Assembly: GCA_934276485.1 (NCBI GenBank)
Contig: CAKQTE010000072.1
Location: forward strand, 1 to 36,336
Reading direction: 5' to 3'
Length of the DNA stretch: 36,336 bases
DNA from: an uncultured Spirochaetales bacterium
GTDB taxonomy: Bacteria; Spirochaetota; Spirochaetia; Sphaerochaetales; Sphaerochaetaceae
A model generated the notes under the pieces. It did no database searches and was not told the origin of the DNA. It worked only from the letters and a program-made list of their open reading frames with translations. Positions 1 through 7,424 of the stretch are shown here, piece after piece; the first letter of the stretch is position 1; every line of letters begins with the position of its first letter. Made by a program: the position numbers and the translations under genes.

Positions 1-1
1 T

Positions 2-106
2 ACCATTCTCGATACTGCTAACAAGAATGGCATCGATAGATATGAGATGATAAACTCCATACTCAACAATACGGCTTTGCCATTGCTTGGCTCAGTATTG
101 GTTTAG
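2..106 (+). CDS. C-terminal fragment of an unidentified protein (partial)
   Basis: An open frame runs in from the window edge for 34 codons and ends at a TAG at 104-106. The visible tail contains NKNGIDRYEMINSILN and ends in ALPLLGSVLV. It is too short for a family call. No convincing terminator follows before the next promoter at about 189. The start lies outside the window. Confidence 0.5.
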   Translation, partial: TILDTANKNGIDRYEMINSILNNTALPLLGSVLV

Positions 107-188
107 TGCGACTGAATAGTTACTCGATGCCTCAATGTAACTCTTTATCTCAATTATGATTATGAAATAACTTTACAAAAATTAAAAT

Positions 189-218
189 TTGACAGAAATA
201 ATTTCATCAAGATATCAT
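189..218 (+). promoter_or_regulatory. sigma70-type promoter of the lipoprotein gene at 251
   Basis: TTGACA (189-194) is a perfect -35 box. An 18-nt spacer leads to TATCAT (213-218), 5/6 to the -10 consensus. Transcription would start near 225, giving a leader of about 25 nt that carries the GGGAGAG ribosome site at about 240-246. Confidence 0.65.
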
Positions 219-250
219 TTTAGTAGGAAAAAGCTAAAAGGGAGAGTCTT

Positions 251-1036
251 ATGAAAAAGTTATTTATTGTTCTATTGTTGATATTGTTGATTATCGGATG
301 CGCTAATGAACAGGTAAAACCTAGACTAGAGTGTGGGTTCACCTCTGCTAGTAGACCAAAGGACATTCCTTCTGAAAAGGACTTCAAGCCAAAGGATGAG
401 TCTAATTTTGATCAGATAGTTGCTACGCTTAAAGCCATGAAGGAAAAGACAAGTTCAAGCGATAATTTTGAAGAAAGCCATATGTATGTAAGTTATGTAA
501 TTTCTCCAGGTGCAATCAACAAAGACGGAGTTCCTTATTCAGGTAGTATAACTTATACCATTGACCGTAAAGGAAATACCGAAAGACATATTGCAGATGG
601 AACCGTTCAATTTGGTGCAACAAGGTTTGTTGTTGATATGCTAACGGCAGATGAAGTCACTACAATAACAGGAGAAACAACAAAGACCGAAGATGTTTAC
701 ATCTCTGGCAGTTTATCTATCAATGATATTAAGTATGTTGGAGTAGAAGCTTTATACAGAATGCCTGGAATTTTTGGAGAGATAGATCAAGCTAATTCAT
801 TGTCGGCTACAATCAAATCAAAAGAAGTTGGATCTGATTTTGCTTATCTAGGAACAATTCAAGTTTCTGATTTCCTTAATCAAGAATATATTGAGTTCTC
901 TTATAACAACCATACTATTAAATATGGAACAATCGAAATTGATGGTAGTGATTACTTTGAGTATTTCTCATTTGATGGCATTTATTACAATGAAGATACT
1001 TATGATGAAGCTCAAACAGAGGCAGCAAAGCCATAA
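251..1036 (+). CDS. small outer-surface lipoprotein, unknown function
   Basis: A 261-residue protein starts with a basic and hydrophobic signal ending in the lipobox LIIGC, with the lipidated cysteine at residue 17. It is therefore predicted to be exported and lipid-anchored. The mature part is rich in Ser, Thr, Asp and Glu, with alternating beta-strand-like stretches (for example GSITYTIDRKGNTERH around residues 95-110) but no motif I recognise. The start is fixed by GGGAGAG a few bases upstream and by a good promoter at 189-218. It appears monocistronic: a hairpin at 1061-1089 follows and the next gene is on the other strand. I do not recognise a family. An envelope or surface role is inferred only from the signal peptide. 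Confidence 0.8.
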   Translation: MKKLFIVLLLILLIIGCANEQVKPRLECGFTSASRPKDIPSEKDFKPKDESNFDQIVATLKAMKEKTSSSDNFEESHMYVSYVISPGAINKDGVPYSGSITYTIDRKGNTERHIADGTVQFGATRFVVDMLTADEVTTITGETTKTEDVYISGSLSINDIKYVGVEALYRMPGIFGEIDQANSLSATIKSKEVGSDFAYLGTIQVSDFLNQEYIEFSYNNHTIKYGTIEIDGSDYFEYFSFDGIYYNEDTYDEAQTEAAKP

Positions 1037-1060
1037 GTACACATCCAACCTTGAATTGGT

Positions 1061-1094
1061 AAGCTCCTATGCATCTTTGCTGGGAGCTTTAATT
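1061..1094 (+). terminator. possible terminator of the lipoprotein gene
   Basis: AAGCTCC (1061-1067) pairs with GGAGCTT (1083-1089) across a 15-nt loop and is followed by a short T-rich run (TTTAATT). The long loop and weak T tract make this a moderate call. Confidence 0.45.
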
Positions 1095-1141
1095 ATGACT
1101 ATGTGGCTTAGAAGTGTATTGAAGAGTAATACTAAGGCAAA

Positions 1142-1171
1142 GAAAATCCCTCAACCATGTTAGATTGAGGG
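1142..1171 (-). terminator. terminator of the repeat-containing membrane protein gene
   Basis: On the minus strand TTGAGGG (1171-1165) pairs with CCCTCAA (1154-1148) around a 10-nt loop, followed by ATTTTC. It lies just downstream of the stop codon of the minus-strand gene ending at 1195. Confidence 0.6.
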
Positions 1172-1194
1172 AGTAGTTTGATAGTCCTAAATGA

Positions 1195-2229
1195 TTAAGC
1201 TAGACCGCGAGAAGCATACTTGATCATTGAATCTGCAGTTTGCTTTCTACCTGTCTGTGTTGCAATCTTCTTGTTCTTTATATAGCGAGTTGCAATCTCT
1301 GCATCATCTGCGCTGTAGAATGGAAGGATTGCAAATGTGATTCCATCTTCTGTGAAGTATAGAGTATCAGAACCAAGAGTACGCTTAATCTTTGTCTCGA
1401 TATCAGCATCGGGTGCAAAAGCGACAAGGGAAATTGGGTAGTCTTCTTCTGAAGCAACATCAAGCTCAAGCTGCAATGCTCCTCTGAAGTCGTATACAAC
1501 TTCTTCTGACTCTGCCTGAACAGGAACTTCCTTTTCAACTTCCTTAACAACCTCTACAGGAACTTCCTTGATAATCTCAACAGGCTTTTCAACCTCTTTG
1601 ATTACCTCAACAGGTACTTCCTTAATGACTTCAACTGGAACTTCTTTTATAACTTCCTTAACAACTTCGACAGGAACTTCCTTTATAACTTCCTTAATAA
1701 CCTCTACAGGAACCTGTACTTCCTTGATTACTTCAACTGGAACCTTGATCTCGATTGGCTTTTCAACCTCTCTGATGATTGTTTCAGGAGTTGACTCGAC
1801 TTCAACAGGTACTTCCTTGATTACTTCCTTAACAACCTCTACAGGAACTTCCTTTATAACTTCCTGAATCTCAGGGCGTGGGCTCTCGTGCATCTTGAAA
1901 GCAGCATCTGCATCCATAGCATTCTGTGGCATTGGATCATCTACTGGTTTTGAATATAGCCATGAGTCATATGCATTAGGTGTCAATTTGTCGATAGTAT
2001 CATTTGGTTCTGGTTCGTTTTTCTTGCCTATCAATAAACCTATCTCAACAAGCACAAGACCTATCAATATAGGTAGTACTCTAGATAGAACTGAGTACAC
2101 TTGCTCTCTTGTGATATCATATGCAGGAACAATCATGGTGATGAAGACAGCCGTAAAGACCGCCAACACGACGAGGGAGATTACTACGCTTAAGACAATA
2201 AGCTTCCAAACATTAGATGCTTTGGCCAT
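1195..2229 (-). CDS. membrane protein with PVEVIKEV repeats and a GGDEF-like remnant
   Basis: A 344-residue protein. Two hydrophobic segments at about 9-32 and 46-66 anchor it. A linker leads into roughly residues 118-240, made of about ten PVEVIKEV / PVEVVKEV units, a low-complexity stiff spacer of alternating Pro-Val and charged residues. The C-terminal 95 residues contain PISLVAFAPDAD, then TEDGITFAILPFYSADDAE. In spacing this resembles the SLLLLDID and GGDEFAILLP strands of a GGDEF domain, but the catalytic signature is replaced by DGITF, so it would be catalytically dead. The start is supported by GGAGG five bases upstream of ATG at 2229. Monocistronic and divergent from the gene at 2288. 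Role unknown; a spacer-mounted sensor or regulatory domain is inference. Confidence 0.75.
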   Translation of the reverse strand: MAKASNVWKLIVLSVVISLVVLAVFTAVFITMIVPAYDITREQVYSVLSRVLPILIGLVLVEIGLLIGKKNEPEPNDTIDKLTPNAYDSWLYSKPVDDPMPQNAMDADAAFKMHESPRPEIQEVIKEVPVEVVKEVIKEVPVEVESTPETIIREVEKPIEIKVPVEVIKEVQVPVEVIKEVIKEVPVEVVKEVIKEVPVEVIKEVPVEVIKEVEKPVEIIKEVPVEVVKEVEKEVPVQAESEEVVYDFRGALQLELDVASEEDYPISLVAFAPDADIETKIKRTLGSDTLYFTEDGITFAILPFYSADDAEIATRYIKNKKIATQTGRKQTADSMIKYASRGLA

Positions 2230-2287
2230 TCATTCCTCCATTAGTAGCAAAAATCCACTAATGATTGTATTATAACGAACTAGCATT

Positions 2288-2692
2288 ATGTTTACAAGAA
2301 CGAATATTGTAGTAGCTACAGTGTTATTTTTACTTTTTTTCGTCGTCTTTTTGGTATTTTTTTCTGAACAAGGTGTGTTCGATAGTAAAGATACCCAAAA
2401 TGAGATGGCTCAATTATCTTCTCTTGTGGAAAGAAAAAGCGCAGAAGTGGAGCTTTTGAGACATTCAAAAGAGGAAAAGATGAGTAATTCCAATGAGGAA
2501 CTTCTGATCTCTTATCAGACAGATCCTGTCATTCCTGATGTTAACGATGAAAGTGTTAGTGCTGATAATTTCAAGCCTCTCTCTTATGGCGAGATCATAG
2601 GTTTTTCAATCATTCCGTCTTTAATATATGTGTTTATTGTTTTTCTATTATCACTTAGAAAAAGGAGGAAAAAAGATGAGTGTGTTAATTGA
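2288..2692 (+). CDS. small bitopic/two-helix membrane protein (hypothetical)
   Basis: A 134-residue protein with a strong hydrophobic segment at residues 7-27, a heptad-like charged region at about 37-62 (MAQLSSLVERKSAEVELLRH), an acidic middle, a second hydrophobic segment at about 101-122 and a basic end (LRKRRKK). The first half resembles the FtsB/DivIC (septum formation initiator) layout of one helix followed by a coiled coil. The second helix is unusual for that family, so I leave it as hypothetical. There is no clear ribosome-binding site. TATTAT/TATAAC at 2268-2276 lies only about 12 nt before the ATG, so a very short or leaderless transcript is possible. The stop overlaps the start of tsaC by 17 nt, implying translational coupling. 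Confidence 0.65.
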   Translation: MFTRTNIVVATVLFLLFFVVFLVFFSEQGVFDSKDTQNEMAQLSSLVERKSAEVELLRHSKEEKMSNSNEELLISYQTDPVIPDVNDESVSADNFKPLSYGEIIGFSIIPSLIYVFIVFLLSLRKRRKKDECVN

Positions 2693-3221
2693 TTATTCTG
2701 TTGATAATATCCCGGAAATTGCATCGAGGCTTAAAAGAGGGGAGGTAGGAATCTTTCCTTGCGACACTATCTATGGACTTTGCTCTGCTGTAAGCGATGA
2801 GAATGCAGAGAGAATATATCAAATTAAGGAGAGACCTCAGAATAAGTCATTTATAGAGCTTATGACCAAAGAGGAGCTAGCTGAGACAGATTTGATAGTT
2901 CCAGATGATATCCTTTCGAGATGGCCTAATCCATTTACTGCAATTCTTGCTAACAAGGAAGGCGTGACAACTGCTGTAAGAGTTCCTGATGATGAGTTCT
3001 TGGTAAAGCTTTTGCCTCTTTCGGGCGCTATATTCTCAACAAGCGTTAATATCTCGGGCTCTCCTAGCTTGCAGGATGTTGATGAGATTATCTCAGTCTT
3101 CTCTTCTCGTGTGGATTTCATTGTCGTAAAGAGAGACTTGAAGCCAGGTATGAGTTCAACTCTTATTGATGCAACAAAAAAGCCCTACCGAATAATCAGG
3201 CAGGGCGCATATGAGTTCTAA
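2676..3221 (+). CDS. tsaC: L-threonylcarbamoyladenylate synthase (YrdC/TsaC type)
   Basis: A 181-residue, YrdC-domain-only protein. The family makes threonylcarbamoyl-AMP from threonine, bicarbonate and ATP, the first step of the t6A37 tRNA modification that protects ANN decoding. Visible hallmarks are the N-terminal GIFPCDTIYGLCSA loop and the IYQIKERPQNKSF motif of the nucleotide/threonine site, plus TSVNISG near residue 127. The ATG at 2676 is preferred over the upstream in-frame ATG at 2628 because it has an AAGGAGG site just upstream. It overlaps the preceding gene by 17 nt. The 3' end lies only 2 nt from the end of the convergent DUF1015 gene, and that gene's terminator is embedded in the last codons of this one. 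Confidence 0.85.
   Translation: MSVLIDYSVDNIPEIASRLKRGEVGIFPCDTIYGLCSAVSDENAERIYQIKERPQNKSFIELMTKEELAETDLIVPDDILSRWPNPFTAILANKEGVTTAVRVPDDEFLVKLLPLSGAIFSTSVNISGSPSLQDVDEIISVFSSRVDFIVVKRDLKPGMSSTLIDATKKPYRIIRQGAYEF
3175..3206 (-). terminator. minus-strand terminator embedded in the 3' end of tsaC
   Basis: Reading the minus strand, GCCCTGCC (3206-3199) pairs with GGTAGGGC (3189-3182), eight pairs with one G-U, across a 9-nt loop and runs directly into six T (3181-3176). It is a textbook intrinsic terminator for the DUF1015 gene ending at 3224, located inside the opposing tsaC coding sequence. Confidence 0.75.
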
Positions 3222-3223
3222 CT

Positions 3224-4525
3224 CTATTTGATCTTTCGCGCTTCCATGTAGTAGCGCTTTTCGTTTGCATGTCCAATGGAGAATGTCTTCCTTGGATATG
3301 CACCATCCTTGAGCATGTCAGAAAAGAAGTTCTCCTTCGAAATATCTGGAAGGATGACTCCTATGTTCCCATCCTTAGCTCCAAGCTCAAGTGTTACATC
3401 TACTCCATGGATGTAATCGACCTGGCCAAGATTCTTCTCAAGCATTTGGTCAATGATCAATTGCAGTGTTCCTGCTGCAATGTTCTTCTTGCCGTTTACA
3501 ACTGTGTATACATACATGCCATTCTTGTCGATTAGTCCAAAGTGTTGTCCTGGCTTGTTGATCTCTTCTAGCATTTTGTGTTTGTCAAAGATCTTTTCAG
3601 ATGAGAAAGATTTGCAGTTGTCTATTAGCAATTTATCAAATGCATCTTTCTTTAGATTAAAGAAGACTCTATGGATTGGCTCAAATTGAAGTCCTTCATC
3701 AAAGATGTTCTCGATCTCGACAAGAGCAAAGCGAGCAGGGTGGGTCTTTCTCTCTTCCTCTGTTAGAGTTGCTTTCAAGTCTTCCCAGCAGCTCTTTGCT
3801 GTTGCAAGGCTATGGTTACCATCACCCATTGCAAACAATAGAGGATTGGACTTGTCAAGTTCTGAGTAGATTTTCTCAAATCCTTCAGCAATTGTTTCTT
3901 TGTCTTCATCTCTATCAACTAGATATCCTGTGATATGCCCACCATCTTTGTTTAGATCTGTCTCATATATCTTCTCGAGAGAATCTTTCTTGTCTCTTAG
4001 AGGCTCTATTATCTTTCTGTACTTGTCTGAAATAAGAACCATGATATGAGGTAGTTCAAGCTCAGCATTCTTTCTGATTTGCTTTCTAGGAGGGATTCTT
4101 GAAAGTATTGTTCCTTCTGTGGCTCTGATGAGAGTGTGGGATGAAACAGAGTAGTCATATTGCTCAAGATCCAAGGCTGCCATAAGGCCATAGCGTGTGC
4201 CAGATTCTGTATCACGCTTAACAAGAATGAACGAGTCCTTGTATTCCTTGAATATCCCATTCTCTAGGTATGAATGCATTGTTTCATTTATGGACTTGAT
4301 TATCTCTTCTTTATCTGGGCTTTCCAGATAGACCTCTGGATAGATTATCTTCAATGTAGATGGCTTTGAGCCAATTTCAGCTTCCAACTCATGCCAATAC
4401 TCTGGCTGTGATGTGTATTGATCGCATGCAACTACTGCCCATGCTTTAAGATCAATGCCGTCTGAAGGGATGAGAATATCTGCGCTTTTGAATCCAAATT
4501 TGGTAAGTTTTTCGTTTATATTCAC
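3224..4525 (-). CDS. DUF1015 family protein
   Basis: A 433-residue protein with the DUF1015 (COG4198) layout: an N-terminal IPSDGIDLKAWAVVACDQYTSQPEYW block, a central IPPRKQIRKNAELELPHIMVL stretch, and the family motif FAMGDGNHSLATAKSCW followed by HPARFALVEIENIFDEGLQFEPIHRVFF. The conserved GDGNH is probably functional, but the family's biochemistry is not something I can state. I choose a GTG start at 4525: AAGGAG lies seven bases upstream of it, whereas the longer reading from 4564 has no such site. Convergent with tsaC, with its terminator inside that gene, and divergent from thiN. Function remains uncharacterised. Confidence 0.8.
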   Translation of the reverse strand: MNINEKLTKFGFKSADILIPSDGIDLKAWAVVACDQYTSQPEYWHELEAEIGSKPSTLKIIYPEVYLESPDKEEIIKSINETMHSYLENGIFKEYKDSFILVKRDTESGTRYGLMAALDLEQYDYSVSSHTLIRATEGTILSRIPPRKQIRKNAELELPHIMVLISDKYRKIIEPLRDKKDSLEKIYETDLNKDGGHITGYLVDRDEDKETIAEGFEKIYSELDKSNPLLFAMGDGNHSLATAKSCWEDLKATLTEEERKTHPARFALVEIENIFDEGLQFEPIHRVFFNLKKDAFDKLLIDNCKSFSSEKIFDKHKMLEEINKPGQHFGLIDKNGMYVYTVVNGKKNIAAGTLQLIIDQMLEKNLGQVDYIHGVDVTLELGAKDGNIGVILPDISKENFFSDMLKDGAYPRKTFSIGHANEKRYYMEARKIK

Positions 4526-4590
4526 TTTTATCTCCTTTTGCTGATGCTTCAATAATTGTAGCATTGTATTATTGAGGAGAAAAGCAGAAT

Positions 4591-5223
4591 ATGTCTACAT
4601 TGATTGTTGTCGGAGGCTATGCTCCAGAGTCTCTTTCATCATCTTTTCCAACATATGATAAGGTCATTGCAGCAGATAGTGGATACGATAGTGCAAAGAG
4701 ATTGTCCATTACTCCTGATTATGTAATTGGCGATTTTGATTCAACTATATATAAAGACGAGATATTGTCTCTTGGTTATAAAGCTTATCCTAGAGACAAA
4801 GATTTTACAGATGCTGAGCTTGCATTAAAACTTGTGGAAGGGGACTATGACATTCTTGGAGGTGGAGAAGGGCGAATAGATCACCTCTTTGCATTGGTAT
4901 CTCTCTTTGAGCACTATGGATATCCAAAGCGCTGGTTTATGCGTTCAGATACTCTGATTTCTCTAAAAGGCAAATACAGGATACATCTCAAGAAAGATAC
5001 TGAGCTTTCTTTCTTTTCCCCATATGGCTCTGTTATTACCACATCAGGTCTTGTTTGGGATATGAAGGAGCATGAGTTGAATCTAGGCTTTGTGTCCCTT
5101 TCGAATAGAATGAAGGAAGATAGTGCAAGTGTTGAGTCTATTGGTACAACGCTTATGCGTATTGATCCAGAGGACTATCGTGAGAACGTAGCCGCTGTTT
5201 TCAATACATTCGATTTATGTTAA
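4591..5223 (+). CDS. thiN: thiamine pyrophosphokinase
   Basis: A 210-residue protein of the usual size for thiamine pyrophosphokinase, which transfers pyrophosphate from ATP to thiamine to give TPP in the cytoplasm. Family motifs are in order: AADSG (27-31), PDYVIGDFDS (42-51), the acidic RDKDFTDAELAL block (68-79) that binds Mg-ATP, and GGGEGRIDH (90-98). The start is supported by TGAGGAG upstream. It is the first gene of a closely spaced plus-strand run that ends at 10941. A thiamine salvage role and an ECF vitamin transporter further down could be linked, but the intervening genes point elsewhere, so I do not assign the transporter to thiamine. Confidence 0.9.
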   Translation: MSTLIVVGGYAPESLSSSFPTYDKVIAADSGYDSAKRLSITPDYVIGDFDSTIYKDEILSLGYKAYPRDKDFTDAELALKLVEGDYDILGGGEGRIDHLFALVSLFEHYGYPKRWFMRSDTLISLKGKYRIHLKKDTELSFFSPYGSVITTSGLVWDMKEHELNLGFVSLSNRMKEDSASVESIGTTLMRIDPEDYRENVAAVFNTFDLC

Positions 5224-5232
5224 AGTAAGGCC

Positions 5233-5577
5233 ATGTTGGAATTCAGAAGAATATTGGAATTCTCTTCAAGAATACACACTTACCTTTTGGCTGTGTATTT
5301 CTTTTTTGCACTCTTATTTATTCTATTTCTTTATTTTCCGGTCCAGGAAGGACTTGTTAGATTTATCACCATTGTGCAAATGGTCCTTGGATGGACACTC
5401 TTTCTAGAAGGCATATGGATTATCTTTGCATCCATTGTTTCTTCCATTGCCGCAAAGGTTATGGTTGTTAAGCCTGTTGTTTTGACTTTTGTAAGAATCG
5501 CTGTATATTTTGTCATTTCTGTTATGCTTGATTTTCTCAATACGCTCATTACTCGTGGGCTAAGCTATGGAGGATAA
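5233..5577 (+). CDS. small integral membrane protein, unknown function
   Basis: A 114-residue, very hydrophobic protein with three or four predicted helices: about 18-36 (YLLAVYFFFALLFILFLYF), 44-80 (possibly two helices, around VLGWTLFLEGIWIIF) and 86-108. It begins 10 nt after thiN and ends one base before the aroH start codon, so it is almost certainly cotranscribed with both. No catalytic or transport motif is visible. The ribosome site is weak (AAGG upstream of ATG at 5233). Confidence 0.7.
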   Translation: MLEFRRILEFSSRIHTYLLAVYFFFALLFILFLYFPVQEGLVRFITIVQMVLGWTLFLEGIWIIFASIVSSIAAKVMVVKPVVLTFVRIAVYFVISVMLDFLNTLITRGLSYGG

Positions 5578-5578
5578 T

Positions 5579-5941
5579 ATGGAAGAGATATATGCACTTA
5601 GAGGAGCTATTACAGTCGATAACGACTTTCCTAAGGACGTGGATGAAGCTGTAAAGCTTTTGATGGATACCATCATGGGGGAAAATGGATTGAAGGACGA
5701 AGATCTTGCGTCCATCATCTTTTCTCAAACATCGGACTTGAAAACAAGAAATGCAGCAGCGGCTTGCAGAAAGGCAGGATATGCTTCCACTGTTCCTCTC
5801 TTTTGTGTGCAGGAAGCAGAGATCGCAGGTGGACTTAGTAAGTGCATCAGGGTCTTGATCACTGTGAACCACAAGAGAGAGCAAAAAGCAAAGATGGCAT
5901 ATTTACGAGGCGCAGCATCATTGCGTCCAGATCTAGATTGA
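5579..5941 (+). CDS. aroH: monofunctional chorismate mutase, AroH class
   Basis: A 120-residue protein of the trimeric AroH (Bacillus-type) chorismate mutase family, which converts chorismate to prephenate for Phe/Tyr synthesis. Diagnostic features are YALRGAITVDND at the N-terminus with the substrate-binding Arg8, the SIIFSQTSDLKTRNAAAACR segment, VPLFCVQEAEIAGGLSKCIR with the active-site Glu and Arg, and the C-terminal YLRGAASLRPDLD. I choose ATG 5579 over ATG 5567 because GGAGG (5569-5573) precedes it at five bases and overlaps the earlier ATG. It sits in the thiN operon, 7 nt before the DUF62 gene. Confidence 0.9.
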   Translation: MEEIYALRGAITVDNDFPKDVDEAVKLLMDTIMGENGLKDEDLASIIFSQTSDLKTRNAAAACRKAGYASTVPLFCVQEAEIAGGLSKCIRVLITVNHKREQKAKMAYLRGAASLRPDLD

Positions 5942-5948
5942 GGGGTTT

Positions 5949-6839
5949 ATGAGACTATTTGAGAATGCAGAAGAATTGAAAGGCCTTGCTCCATGGAAGG
6001 ATCGGGGCACTGTGGTTTTTCTATCAGACTTTGGAACAGTTGATGGGGCAGTATCTGCAATGCATGGAGTTGCAGATGAGGTTGACCACAAACTTAGACT
6101 TGAGGATTTGACTCATGAGATTCCTCAATTCAATATCTGGGAAGCATCCTACCGCTTGATTCAGGCAATGACATATTGGGCACCAGGAACTGTGTTTGTT
6201 TCTGTTGTTGACCCTGGGGTTGGCTCTGAGCGTGAAAGTGTTGCAGTTCTTACCAAAACTGGACACATCATTGTCACTCCAGACAATGGAACTCTGTCAC
6301 ACGTTGCGCGCGAGATTGGAATTCTTGAGCGCAGAGAGATATCTGAACACACGAATAGACTCAAGGATAGCCAGAGAAGCTATACATTCCATGGGCGTGA
6401 CGTCTATGCATATACTGGCGCTCGTATTGCTAGTGGAATAATAACATTTGATGAAATTGGACCTAAACTAGATAGCAATGTTGTCATGCTCGATATCCAG
6501 AAGCCAGAGCTTAAAGATGGAACTATCTTGGGTTCTGTTGACATTTTGGATACTCGCTATGGCTCACTCTGGACAAATATTCCAGATACACTCTTTACAG
6601 AACTTGGCGTTAAGCATGGAGACTATGTCAATGTTGAGATCTCAACAAATGGACGTATTGTTTTTGGCTACGATCTAAGGTTCTGTAGGAACTTCACTGA
6701 AGTTGCTCTTGGAGAGCCACTTTTGTATATCAATAGCCTTTTGAATGTGGCTCTTGCACTTAATCAGGGATCTTTCTCTGCTGAGTATCATATCGGTACC
6801 GGAGAGGGATGGAAGATAAAATTAAAGAAAATAAATTGA
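5949..6839 (+). CDS. SAM hydroxide adenosyltransferase (DUF62, SAM hydrolase)
   Basis: A 296-residue member of the DUF62 family, relatives of fluorinase and chlorinase that hydrolyse S-adenosylmethionine to adenosine and methionine. The catalytic Asp-Arg-His triad of the hydrolase branch is visible: Asp88 and Arg95 in VVDPGVGSERE, and His148 in FHGRDVYA. LSDFGT (25-30) is the N-terminal adenosine-site motif, and ITPDNG-like VTPDNGTLS is present. The halogenase-specific insert is not evident. It lies 7 nt after aroH and 21 nt before an ECF S component. The physiological role of these hydrolases is unsettled; here the products, methionine and adenosine, are candidates for what the neighbouring ECF transporter handles, which is inference. 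Confidence 0.88.
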   Translation: MRLFENAEELKGLAPWKDRGTVVFLSDFGTVDGAVSAMHGVADEVDHKLRLEDLTHEIPQFNIWEASYRLIQAMTYWAPGTVFVSVVDPGVGSERESVAVLTKTGHIIVTPDNGTLSHVAREIGILERREISEHTNRLKDSQRSYTFHGRDVYAYTGARIASGIITFDEIGPKLDSNVVMLDIQKPELKDGTILGSVDILDTRYGSLWTNIPDTLFTELGVKHGDYVNVEISTNGRIVFGYDLRFCRNFTEVALGEPLLYINSLLNVALALNQGSFSAEYHIGTGEGWKIKLKKIN

Positions 6840-6860
6840 TCAGCAATTTGGGAGGAATTT

Positions 6861-7415
6861 ATGAAAAAGAACTCTGTTGGTCTTGTTAAAGGCGTAGTTG
6901 TTACAGCTATCGGAATCGCTCTTTATGGTTTTGGTGGAATGCTAGGTATCCCAGTATTCGCTAACACAACCCTAAAGCCAGCTATGGCTATCTTGGCACT
7001 CTTTGGTGCTGTATATGGCCCAATCGTTGGTTTTCTAGTAGGTTTTGTTGGACACATCATCACAGATGCATTCTCTGGTTGGGGCGTTTGGGTAACTTGG
7101 GCTCTTGGTTCAGGTTTGGTTGGCGCTGGTATCGGAAGCTATATGTATATCACAAAGCATAGCCTTGACGAGGGCGTCTTTGGCGGTAAGGAAGTTGGAA
7201 TCCTTTCTGGCTTGGCATTCGCTTCAAACTTCATTGGATATATGATCTCAGCTATCCTTGATTTCCTATTCCTAGGTGAGCCTCTTAACAAGGTATTCAC
7301 ACAGCAGATCATAGTTGCATTTGTCAACACATTGGTTATTGCTGTAATTGGTTCTTTGTTGATGCTTCTCATTGCAAAGAGAAATCTTGCAAACAAGAAT
7401 CTGGAAGAGGAATAA
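6861..7415 (+). CDS. ECF transporter S component, UPF0397 family
   Basis: A 184-residue membrane protein with five or six helices in the ECF-type riboflavin-like S-component fold (UPF0397). Visible are the N-terminal KGVVVTAIGIALYGFGGMLG helix, TLKPAMAILALFGAVYGPIVGFLVGFVGHIITDAF with the conserved Gly-rich and acidic ends, and a C-terminal IIVAFVNTLVIAVIGSLLMLLI helix. The S subunit binds the vitamin or micronutrient and toppels in the membrane when driven by the A-A'-T module, encoded next door only 9 nt downstream. GGAGGAATTT precedes the ATG. Substrate unknown: UPF0397 members have been linked to several compounds, and the adjacent SAM hydrolase suggests a methionine, SAM or nucleoside-related ligand. 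Confidence 0.82.
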   Translation: MKKNSVGLVKGVVVTAIGIALYGFGGMLGIPVFANTTLKPAMAILALFGAVYGPIVGFLVGFVGHIITDAFSGWGVWVTWALGSGLVGAGIGSYMYITKHSLDEGVFGGKEVGILSGLAFASNFIGYMISAILDFLFLGEPLNKVFTQQIIVAFVNTLVIAVIGSLLMLLIAKRNLANKNLEEE

Positions 7416-7424
7416 GTTTAGACT

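Noticed and set aside
1568..1867. Plus-strand frame of 99 codons rich in Ser and Thr (SLITSTGTS repeats)
   Set aside because: It is the exact antisense of the PVEVIKEV repeat region of the minus-strand membrane protein; the repeats keep all frames open.
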